A stretch of DNA of 64,000 bases. It comes from Apostichopus japonicus. Lineage: Eukaryota; Echinodermata; Holothuroidea; Aspidochirotida; Stichopodidae. A program made the translations under genes and the position numbers. The notes below the pieces were generated by a model. That model had not been told where the DNA came from. It saw only the letters and a list, made by a program, of their open reading frames with translations, and made no database searches. Of the stretch, positions 53,529-64,000 are shown piece after piece. The first letter of the stretch is position 1. The number at the start of each line of letters is the position of its first letter. Location of the stretch: positions 12,832,077 through 12,896,076 of the forward strand of contig NC_092582.1 of assembly GCF_037975245.1 (NCBI RefSeq), in the 5' to 3' direction.

Positions 53529-53895
53529 GTATAGTAGCACCTGCTGATAGGTCTAACATCTGTTACGGTGTTGTAACACACTTCCGTTCATACTGATTAA
53601 CGGTTGTCTCATATTCACAGTACAAACTGATCAAGCCATGCAGATTGGGTGTACAGTAGCACCTGCTGAGAGGTCTTACATGTGTTACGGTGTTGTAACA
53701 CACTTCAGTTCATACTGATTAACGGTTGTCTCATATTCACAGTACAAACTGATCAAGCCATGCAGATTGGGTGTACAGTAGCACCTGCTGAGAGGTCTTA
53801 CATGTGTTACGGTGTTGTAACACACTTCCGTTCATACTGATTAACGGTTGTCTCATATTCACAGTACAAACTGATCAAGCCATGCAGATTGGGTG
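53529..53895. repeat. 122-bp tandem repeat, three copies
   Basis: Copies start near 53529, 53651 and 53773, each with CAGTAGCACCTGCTGAGAGG, GTGTTACGGTGTTGTAACAC and ending CATGCAGATTGGGTG. The second and third differ at only about one position (CTTCAGTT against CTTCCGTT); the first is slightly more diverged. Each unit contains the palindromic-looking GTTACGGTGTTGTAAC. Confidence 0.95.
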
Positions 53896-56800
53896 GAATT
53901 GCAGAAAACGAACCCTTAACCGAGTGGATGGAAATGATAGCTATTCCGCGCCGTTATAAGGTCACATTACACCGTTGTAGCGCCGTAAAATTAAACTCGA
54001 TATTTCGCTTTAAGTTCATCAAGATTCTACCCTTTTTCTGATAAATAAATGACTGGATCAATGATGGTATTCTCATCTTCTAGCCAAAATGTTATGATTT
54101 GTTTCCTAACATCGTTTCAGCTCCGTTCGTTACGACATATACAACGCATCAATCAATGTATACTCGTTCGTCCCTGGAGGAACAATCTCTGATTCCTGAC
54201 CATCTGCATATACCGGTATTTCTACGTATACAGATTGATATATATGTATAGGATCCGTCCACTTGATGGTAACATTTATTTATCACTCCGTTCAGAAGTA
54301 CGCGTCCGATGTGCTATAAGTTGGAGATTAGCAAATTGAATATATACACTTCAATAGCACGGTCTTTAGTATGTATAACTGCAACTGAAGTGATCTCAAG
54401 ATCACTGATGGATTCAGGATATTTTTTCCCCTTATGGGTGTGGCCATGAGGTTGTTGAAGCCGACTCTCATGTTAAGGGGGGGGGGGGGGGTATATACAA
54501 ATGGACAGACTTAAGAATAAGTATGCCGGGATTGTTTTGCGTTTCCGAAGGGGGGGGGGGGGGAGGGGCCGTTATTTATATTTTGCGAACAGCGGAGGTA
54601 CATATTCACCCCATTCAGTCTTTGTAAGTCCGTCCAGGTGCACTAATAATAATATAGGATGTTTAAAGGTTTGACAATTTTTACAATATAGAAATTGTTT
54701 ATCCATTTGAATACAGATTCAGACAAGTTTCTTTTCATAGCATATATTTAAATCATTAAATAGGGACGTGACTTTTTCGTTCCTATAAATTCACGTCCCT
54801 TTTAATATTCATCACACTTCTATACTGGTCTTTAAACGACGGGGGCGAAAACGTGATCTTAAGTCATGAGTTTGGCGTTTGTTATACGTGAAGTGACTTT
54901 TCGACGTAAGTCAAACATTATAAAAGCAACTTTCTCTAATACAATTTTTTTTTTTTTTTAACAGAATGAAGAAAGTTCCGTTTATAAGCGAAAGGGAGAT
55001 CTTAATCAAAAACCTTCTGTCGCCACACTTGTCAAAGTTTGTGAGTCATGAAGATGACCGATTTGATTTACGTCAAGCTTAAACATGTAAACAACTGTCG
55101 AGTTAATTACTTGTCTTGTTCATTGGGGAGGCTGAAGATATAAAAAACAAACAATTCAAAAAAGCCAAAACAAAAATCAAGAGATGACTGCTAAATTAAG
55201 CGTAGAAGGGCACGTGCGTGCGTAATTGTAAAATCTTGACATTTTTTATCATAAAAAAAATAGAAAACAGCGATCCGTAAAAGGTATGAATCTTCTTCGA
55301 TGAAAATGGATCACGCTTTCACATAAAACGTGATCAAGACAGGTCAAGTTGGATGGCTTTATGTTTATCACTTCTTCTTTTTTTAAATTTTAACGCCATG
55401 ACCAGCTTCTTTGACGTCCTTATGCCAAATATGTATCATAGTGTTTAAATTAATTAGTTCGATGTGTGATATGTTACATGGTTCAATTATCTATTTTTTT
55501 TAGAATTCATAATATATTATACTCGAGAGAAAACCATGCATGTACTGAGTTCTATCAAATGCTTTCTGTTACTTTAGCGATAAAACGTTTAATAAAAGCC
55601 TTTCTTTTTTTTTTCAAATCCTCTTACCACGATTACAAATGAAATATACATGTGAATTAACTAGGCTAATTACTGAACATGTCACCACACGTGTTACATC
55701 TTCTCTTCTCATTGGTGAAACTCCCACTTTCCTGTGTAGTTCTCACCATTTAATTACTAACTCCCTTTCCACTTGTATTTTGCAAGTTTTAAGTTGTTAC
55801 TTTTCTCGAGGGGTAAGAGAGAGTTGGCGTCTTTTATAACGCCGCAAATAAATTGACCAAATATATGTTCTCAAACATTTCCATACAGTCAGCATTGAAT
55901 TTCGTTTAACTACTGCAAGCAGTTCATGTATGCGTGTACCGTATCGTGTATCCTCTGTGGTACAATTATTTTTTATGTAAAATATCTTTTGAATCAGTAA
56001 ATTCTTATGTTATGTGACGTCACTTGCCTTCGGCAGTAACAAAATGAGATAATCTCATATACTGTTACAACAAATAGTTGGTAGCCTATGTTGAATCGTA
56101 TACGCATAAATCGTACACTGAAATCAGCATGCTGACAATAGGGGTCACTGACCGTTTTATTGTAAACGAAAAGGAGTTCTTTAATTTTTAGATTTCGAAC
56201 TATCTAAACATTGTTAACCATGCATGGAGATGTGTTTCGTCCGAACATTTAAAAAGAAAAAAATATGCAGTCTAACATTGGAACAATCCCCTCTGCTATG
56301 CAACCAGACAACATCAATAAACAATTAAGAAGTGGGCGGGGGGGGGGGGTTGGAATGTCGTGAAACTACTCATGTATGACAGAACAATAAGTATTCCCAT
56401 TGATTGCAAGTCCTCCCCCACTTCCTGTTATTCCCATGCCGCGTCAAGAATATCGCCACCGGCTGTTTTTAGAGTGTCTTCAATATAAGGCATATCTGAA
56501 GATGATATCAGACAACTTCTCAAACTTTTGGGAATAAATATACCAGTTCTGACATATATCGATCAATATATGAGTGTTCTCATTAATTTCGTCGTCGGAA
56601 TTCGGAATAAATGTGTAAAGCTTTTAGTCTTTCTTCAAAGATACTCATGATGAAAATGTGTATGGACAGGGATAGTTTGATAGGAATCGTGCTATATTAC
56701 CTTTGACAAAAAATGTGTTAGATACAGAGTTTTGGTCACAAGAAAAAAGGCAATTGTAGATATTATGAAAATAGTAAATCCAGTGCTTCAACGGCTAATC

Positions 56801-59625
56801 TAGACCATTTTTATAGGGGAGGGGAGCGGAACAAATTTATCATTTCCCATCCTCTCTGATTGCCCTAAACTCACACAATGACAATCTTAACTTCTTTTAT
56901 AGATGGGTGGGTACATGACGCGGCGGAAAGAGGGGCAAGTGGGAACGCAAGGACTATCCCAGCGCCACCAAACCGAAATTGTTTGGATCACCGAATTGGC
57001 TCCCCGTTCGTGATGGCGTTTTGCAGTTTTCTGTTATCTGCGCTGCTTCCTATACAACTATTGCCCAAACCCCTATACCCGTCCCCGTATTAAATACATT
57101 CAAGGAATATTTCTTGATATAATTTATTATTAAAATATCGAAAAATATTTAACCAAAACTGCTTTGTGAATTAATCCTTATATAAGAATATGTGCATCGA
57201 TTCTATAACATGCCGAGTTGCCTGCAGTAATTGAAGCATATTAGGAAAAAGTAACATATGTTTATTTTGTAATATCTAAACCGCATGTGCACATAATTAT
57301 GATTAATTGCATGGTAAACTAAATAGCACAGTTTTTGGCCACACTGTTCCTCATTATATAAATATAAATATATTTTTGTTCCATATTCATACAAGATACG
57401 TTAAAAGAAAATTGAAGTGTGTTTACAATCAAACAAACACCACACTTGAAGGTAAGCGGAATCGTTTTAATTGTAAGATATAAATGGACCGAACGATTTG
57501 TTGACTACTGTTTTTTACGTCAGAAAATAGTTATGACGTAGAAACAGAGTAATTTGACAAACTGAGACGCCCGACTTAAGTCATGGAAAATCTGACTTTC
57601 TTTTCAGTCGTTTTTTAATATGTTCCTACAGATGATAAACAATTGAACCAATTGCTGAGAACGGCTCAAATAATTCTAGGGTGTTATTGGTGATAGTAAA
57701 TAACCATCTCTTCTTGCCAAGAGGATAAAGTCAAAACTCCATATACTCTCGTCCCTCGGGGGTTTCTTGCGGCCTCATTTTCCCTCTTAGCAATTATTTA
57801 AAGATGGGCTTCCTTTTTACTATATGAAACTTTGTCAAAAGTACTCGACAAGCCTGCCAGCGATAAGCATATGGAGTGCCAATTCCCCTTCAAGTGCTAT
57901 TATCTTCCATCACATCAGGGGTTGAAGAGTGTCGGGAAATTTGGCCAAAAATCTGATAATTACATTCGCAGCTATACTTAAGGGGTATTAGTACACCTAT
58001 TTACATACTAATCCAAAGATGGCCAGCCTGACTTTAATATGATTTTCAAGCACCAGAATTATTTTATTTTAATGGTCGATTGACTTGTACACACACTCTC
58101 GGAGATTAATATAGATTTACCAAATTTCAAGATGAATGATGAAAGTTCCGGAAATTAAAGTAAATTTCATTACTCACACGTTTTAGCTTATTTAAATTTT
58201 CACTACGATAAGGAGGAACCATCTTTTATCGTGAGACGTTCTAACTCAGAATTTCATTTCCATGGTCATTGTCTTGTGGAAGTGGAATTTTACTGGGATG
58301 CTGATGTTTAAAATATATATATGTATTTATATATATACATATATATACTCAGCAAGTGATTCGAGCTAAATAATTTCACTTTACAGATAATATGAGCCAC
58401 ATATAATCAAATTAATTACTTAGTAACGGTATGTAGTTTCCTGCACGACCAGATACATACCGTGACAAATGTTCAAGCTACGTCACTCACGATATGACGT
58501 CACACTATTTTTTGATGTCGTTTTTTATACTCCGAGTAAGATTAAGAGAAATCCGGAGGGTATGAGTGCATCTTATAGGATGGATTCCCCCCCCCCCCAT
58601 ACCATGTTATCACTTGGATAGGGTTATATCTAGAGGTTATCTACAGGTTATCTCAGGTTACTGAACAACTTTCCTCTGAGTGACGTAATCAAGTCTTAAA
58701 GGGATAGTCTGATGATAAATAATAGTGGCTAGTACTGAGAGGATAAACGTTATTTCATATTAGTACTTGGAAACCCAGTTCTGAATCGTCTTCCTAAACT
58801 CGAAATGTATGTTTTAAGCGACAAATGTTTTGTCGGGTAAACCGTTCATTGCACGAAGAAAATATACCACAATGGGTAACCTGTATATCATGACACATGT
58901 TCCTCGAAAGGTTTCTTTTCTTGTTACAAAGTTATTGCTGATTTTTCCTTGAAAATTGAAATGTGATCAAATTGTTATTTTGTTTAAGCCTGTTATGTAC
59001 TCTTAATTCAAACCATCATCAAAGTATCATTTACATTTTTTGGTAATAATTTTATCTTCTACTGTGGATGAAGTGTAAAAAGAAAAACTAGAGAAAAGAA
59101 TCAGAGAAATTTCATTTTAATTGTCGTATCACTCACAGGGCTGCACGTTGCCATATCAATTACGAAAAAGTCCCCGTAATTTTAATATTCATATTATCAC
59201 AGTAAGACATTCTTATGAAATCAATGTTTACCTATACTTGTGCGGAAAAATTGGATCATGGTTTTCAGAATAGTCAACCATCTTAATATTCCTTTAAGAT
59301 GGATGTCTGAAATTGTAGACTGAGAGAAGCTAAGAGAAGCAAATCGCGACGCCAGACGATTAAGGAGGGAACAAACCTGGTATGAATATTGTTGTTGCTC
59401 TAGGGGAGTTGAAAGAATTTCATTGATATCTTCTAAGCTAATCTTACGGCTATCTTTGCTAGTCTGTTTCAAGATAACATGAGAATTACTGCGGTTATAG
59501 CTTCAATGCTTTATATACTTGTGTATATCTGCTGCTCTGCAAGGTTATTCATTGCTTTTATTAGAATGTTTTCGGAAGTAGATATATCGATAAGGTATGT
59601 GTGGCTTATCATGAAACAAAACAGA

Positions 59626-59626
<1 letters not shown>
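53896..59626. other. Intergenic region, nothing recognised
   Basis: Several G- or C-homopolymers (54478, 54551, 56336, 58589), a short TA patch (58310-58345) and only short ORFs. Confidence 0.5.

Positions 59627-59684
<58 letters not shown>
59627..59684. repeat. (TA)n microsatellite
   Basis: About 58 bp of TA. Confidence 0.97.
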
Positions 59685-59686
<2 letters not shown>

Positions 59687-59720
59687 CCTCATTGAATATA
59701 TCGTTAATGGTATGACATGC

Positions 59721-59775
59721 AGATATATAATGAATTAATAAAGATAAACACACCAGCAAAGTTCCAAAAATTTTA
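59721..59775 (-). mobile_element. Truncated tail of the hammerhead-bearing SINE family
   Basis: GATATATAATGAATTAATAA then GATAAACACACCAGC and AAAGTTCC match the tail at 10103-10148 (GATATATTAACTTAATAAAT, AAAACACACCAG, AAAAATTCC) at roughly four bases in five. Similarity ends just before the ribozyme core would begin. Confidence 0.5.
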
Positions 59776-59794
59776 ACAAAGCCTATACATATTA

Positions 59795-59998
59795 GGAGTG
59801 TTAGCTCAGTGGTTAACGCCGGTGCCTTTCAATCATAAGGTCCCGAGTTCGAGTCACTTCAAGATTAATGTATGGCGTCCAGTTACAGAGTTGTTGACAA
59901 TTGACAACTCATAATCATGGACGTTAAATATGAATCTAAGAGACTGACTTCGATCAGGAGGATCTAAAATACATAGGCTACATATATTCATACATATG
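59795..59998 (+). mobile_element. tRNA-derived SINE, copy E, internally deleted
   Basis: A box TTAGCTCAGTGG and B box AGTTCGAGTCA are intact. The body runs to CTGACTTCGATCAG and then jumps straight to GAGGATCTAAAATACAT, so the GGCTT/AAGCC hairpin and half of the third are missing. Confidence 0.88.
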
Positions 59999-60422
59999 TA
60001 TATTAATATTAACTTTCAGTTTTAAGGATAGATTTTACGGGTTTGATGTTATTCTCGCATCGCATCTATAGCATACTACACATAAACGACATACCTTAAT
60101 TAATTTCTGATATGTTCTGATCTGGTCAACACTATATGAAACACATCATGTTCGCATTTTGTCTGAAAGTACGTGCAGCACTTAATTAAATCTACGTAAC
60201 CGCCAGATAATCGTCTCCTTGTCGAAACTCCTTTTATAAGATAAAATTAATTAACATAGAAAGTTCTATTGATGTGCTCTGACATCCGTGCACCCAGCGG
60301 GTGACTCTGTTGGAGCCTTGTCACTCTGCAGTGGACTAGATAGAGCTCGTTTCGTTAGTTTGAGAATTCGTTTTAAAGGGAAAAAAGTAAGTCAAAATCG
60401 TAAAAAATAAAATAATTAAAAT

Positions 60423-60785
<363 letters not shown>

Positions 60786-60824
60786 AAGAAAACAAAGTTT
60801 AAATCAAGTTTGGTTACCTAATTT

Positions 60825-62739
60825 AGCTCAAATGCAAAATGTTATTCTAGAATATCGACACTGAGCCTATGTACCTTTTTACGGACTGCAATGGAGCAAG
60901 CGTTATTTGACAAATAAAACAATATATATGCATAATCCTTCCTCTGCTAGGCGCTGCTTATTAATGGAACATCGGTTCGCGTGAAACAGATCTTGGAATT
61001 AACAAGCTCTCTAATAGGTCCTATGAATTTAAATGAACTTCCTACAAACAGTATGCATATTTAATTTGGTTGTGTTAAAATATACAATTAGGTGACTTTC
61101 TAACGTCACGCTTTATGGAAACAGTGTGTTGAATGTATCTATAATGCCCATATACTGTCACTGCAAGTCACATTAGGCGAAAGAGGTATTAATCGGGGAA
61201 GGGGAGATGGGGTAGGGGGTGGCAAAAACTTCCAGGACATGTGACTTTGTTTCGAGGGGCAAATATGCGTTGCCGGCGTGGCTACAAATATCAGTATTGG
61301 ATTTTTGTTTGCATCCAAAAGGTGTCACCTTTTAATTGCATTTTGTTTTAGTTGGGGGAGAAACTGCTCTGACTCAACATTATACGAGTCTTTTCTTTCA
61401 TTCTATCTTTCTTTCTCTATTCCTTCCTTCCTTCCTTTCTTCCCGTGAGTTAGCTACGTGGCCTACTTTTCACAACATTCGTGATCATTCATAGTCACAT
61501 AAGAAAAAGCCATGATCTATTACTAGAAAATGTACAAAGAGGAACTGAAGTACTTGTTCAGCTTTGCCAAGAGAAAATATGCTTCGGGCATAAAATGCAC
61601 GAATTTTCGTCTCGTTCTTGGTTTGATCATCATCGAGGACAGACTAGTTTTTAGAGCTGTCTCGATCTATGGATATGCCTGACCTGTTGCTCATTACATT
61701 AGTCACGGTGTCCTCGAGGCTCAAGTTCCTTTTTTTGCCCCCCCCCCCTAATATGAAAGAAATGATAATTATCTAAAGCTCGGATCTTTTTGAAATTCTC
61801 CACCTCGGTGCTACATATTAAAAACCTTTTCCCTATCGCTTGTATCGCCAACGACTACATTAAGTAAGGTTCTATAAATTGTGAAACCTTTACTTAACTT
61901 GAATTTCACAAGAGCCTTTTTTTCTGTTTGGGTAAATTTGCTTTTAAAAATCTCAAGGAGGTTAAAATTGCTCAGATAAATTCCTCTTCGTTGTGGCCAA
62001 GCCCTAAGGATACCTTTTTTTTTATTGTTTTATCAAGCAAGACAAAAAATGAAATCTTATATTATATAAGACAAGAAATCCAAACTATATATGTAGATTC
62101 GTTCATTTTTATTCCATTATCAATTCTAGAGAATTTATTGTACCCCCCTATAAGCATCGAATGAGTAATCAGTGAAAGCGGCTGGACTATCAAATCTAAC
62201 GAACATTCACGAAAAGCCTTAAAAATAACAAAAAACACAACACACACACACAAACGTAACGCGTTTTGGTTATGCACATGATAGTCTACATCGTCAAAGA
62301 ATTAAAAACAAATATTGGTATGGATTGAAATGAAGCTTCCATTATTTCGATTATCAAAAAACAAAACATTCACGATATCCGGCAATGAATGATGATTTCC
62401 GTCTCAGATTTCTTAAAGGAACTAAACTATAGACATAAAATAAACGCATCTACGTCCACTGCAAGTCTTGACACGACAAGCAGCTTCACATCCCTAATCG
62501 TAAAGTCGATCAGTCTTCCTATAACTCATCTAAGCAAGCGTCCATATAAGACGACTGCGGTTTTATGAGATAATGTTTCCTGGTTAACTTCGAAAACAGT
62601 TAACTCTGCTTAAAGTTCCATTACTGGCTATACATGTCTAACCTAGGATGTTTATAAACAAACCACTAGACCGTTCTACATTTCGAAGTCATTGTGAAGT
62701 GAAGTCATGTAAGTGAAGCGATCCGTTTCGTAAACTTTT
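60825..62739. other. Intergenic region, nothing recognised
   Basis: Includes a CTTT/CCTT-rich patch (61395-61443) and short ORFs only. Confidence 0.5.
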
Positions 62740-63370
62740 GAGGATAGAAGGCAATGTGTCACCTACGTGATGAAAAGACAATGCGGAACTTAAATGATGA
62801 AAGGCAATACGCCACTTAAATTATTTTAGGCAATGTTCCAAGGGAATGCAATGCTTCATGCACGTGATTGCAAATAATGTGCAATTTATGAAATAAAAGA
62901 TGATATGCCGAGTGAGTACAGGATGACTGGCAATGCGGAATTTAGATTAAGTTTAGCTAAACGTGCGACTTCAAGTTACGGAAGACAATATGCCACTTAT
63001 CATAGGTGAGACAATGCTCCAAGATCTGGTGGCAGACGGTTTGTTACTTATCAGATAGCAGAAAATGAGCTTCAATGGCAGGTATAATGAGGAACTTATA
63101 TAAACGACTGAATATAACATGTAACTTAAATAATGACAGGCAATGTATTACTTCAAGGCTGAGGCAGTGCGCCACGCGTGATAGTAGATAGTGCGTCACA
63201 TATGTGATAGCAGATAATATACACCTACACGATGGCAGACAATGTGTTACTTCTAGGCTAAGGCAGTGCGCCACGCGTGATAGTAGATAGTGCGTCACCA
63301 ATGTGATAGCAGATAAGATGCCACTTACACGATGACAGGCAATGTTTTACTTCTAGGGAAAGGCAGTTTT
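62740..63370. repeat. Degenerate minisatellite with higher-order repeat
   Basis: About 24-28-bp units around a theme of GATGA-AGGCAATGYGCCACTTA, much diverged across 62740-63050. The last part forms a ~100-bp higher-order unit (GGCAGTGCGCCACGCGTGAT…GCAGATAA) present at about 63162 and 63262. Confidence 0.8.
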
Positions 63371-64000
63371 CTCAAAATACTTTCAAATTTCTATATTCAT
63401 TGGATATATACGTAGATATATTCAAAGACAATATTATATAAGTATATAAATATAACCGTCAAACATTCGTTCGTTTAAAGTACAAAATGATAATATTCAA
63501 AATTATCGAAAATGGACAAAAATTTTGTTTTGATAAAACAAATACTTCACAATAATAAAAAAGAAAAAAATATAAATAGCACGTTGAATCTTTTGATATG
63601 CATTTGCTTTCGTGATCTATTTCAAGCTAATTTCCTTACAGAATAAATGTTATCTTGGTTGGAGATGACACAACGTTTGTAAGCTCTTTGATCGCCTGAG
63701 TCATTTGTCGTTTAGACAAGTCAGTATTCTTACAAGACGGTAGTAAAATGTTCATCCATTTAATCGATGGCTTTTAAAATGGATCTTCCAAGAAACTTTA
63801 GGATATAAATCTACCATGAACCAAATAAAGTTGTGGACATTATTTATTTCGTCCGCTAAAGAAAATGACCTCAAATAATCAATCATTCCCCACGTGTCTC
63901 CTCTACTAATATTTAACTACCCTTCATTTTTTATGTTAACTATTATATACATTCCTGACATTTTACCAAGATTTAAACCTCTTGGGTGATGTAAACACAA
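63371..64000. other. Non-coding stretch, nothing recognised
   Basis: AT-rich, no ORF of interest. Confidence 0.5.

Noticed and set aside
53529-53895. Possible CRISPR-like array
   Set aside because: Only three full tandem 122-bp copies with no spacer structure, in a eukaryotic genome.

Overview
This is a eukaryotic, AT-rich, repeat-laden genomic window, most likely from a marine invertebrate and plausibly a deuterostome. That assignment is an inference from gene style and repeat types, not from a recognised locus. It has spliced genes with GT-AG introns, a single-exon class A GPCR, tRNA-derived SINEs, a two-ORF non-LTR retrotransposon, hAT-like non-autonomous DNA transposons with G-rich ends, and many micro- and minisatellites. 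No bacterial features, CRISPR arrays or operons are present.

Positions 1240-20075 are a large imperfect inverted duplication. Left arm ~1240-10097 and right arm ~12235-20075 flank a ~2.1 kb spacer. Each arm carries one complete two-exon flavin-containing monooxygenase (FMO) gene of 526 codons, transcribed away from the centre (minus strand 2173-4014; plus strand 17675-19742). The proteins differ at about 24 of 526 residues and share a 161-bp stretch identical at every base, although the non-coding arms have diverged far more. The arms also act as an internal control for each other. Two SINEs, a 34-copy minisatellite and a 40-bp perfect palindrome are in the left arm only, and a ~365-bp segment is in the right arm only.

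The spacer begins at the left-arm boundary with a minus-strand tRNA-derived SINE that carries a type I hammerhead-ribozyme-like core (10144-10184). A 635-bp TIR transposon (10185-10819, 9-bp target duplication) has inserted inside that core. A truncated tail of what looks like the same family lies at 59721-59775.

Positions 20 kb to 33.6 kb are mainly non-coding around one intact orphan GPCR (25844-26884). A large hairpin with a (TA)n core lies at 32181-32550. Positions 34081-38491 hold a nearly complete Jockey/CR1-type LINE. Its ORF1 is intact with three CCHC knuckles, and its ORF2 starts at a TAATG overlap and is broken by one stop and one frameshift. A 3' fragment of a related LINE lies head-to-head with it at 33601-33690. 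A second, older LINE 3' end on the minus strand (41491-41925) runs into a (AAT)n microsatellite.

Positions 44.8 kb to 50.6 kb are a cluster of nested hAT-like elements. Four sets of ends could be paired, three of them with clear target-site duplications, and they share a ~100-bp hairpin-bearing module although their termini differ. The remainder holds tandem repeats (122-bp x3 at 53529-53895; degenerate minisatellite 62740-63370), TA-rich arrays, a fifth SINE copy, and long stretches where I see nothing.
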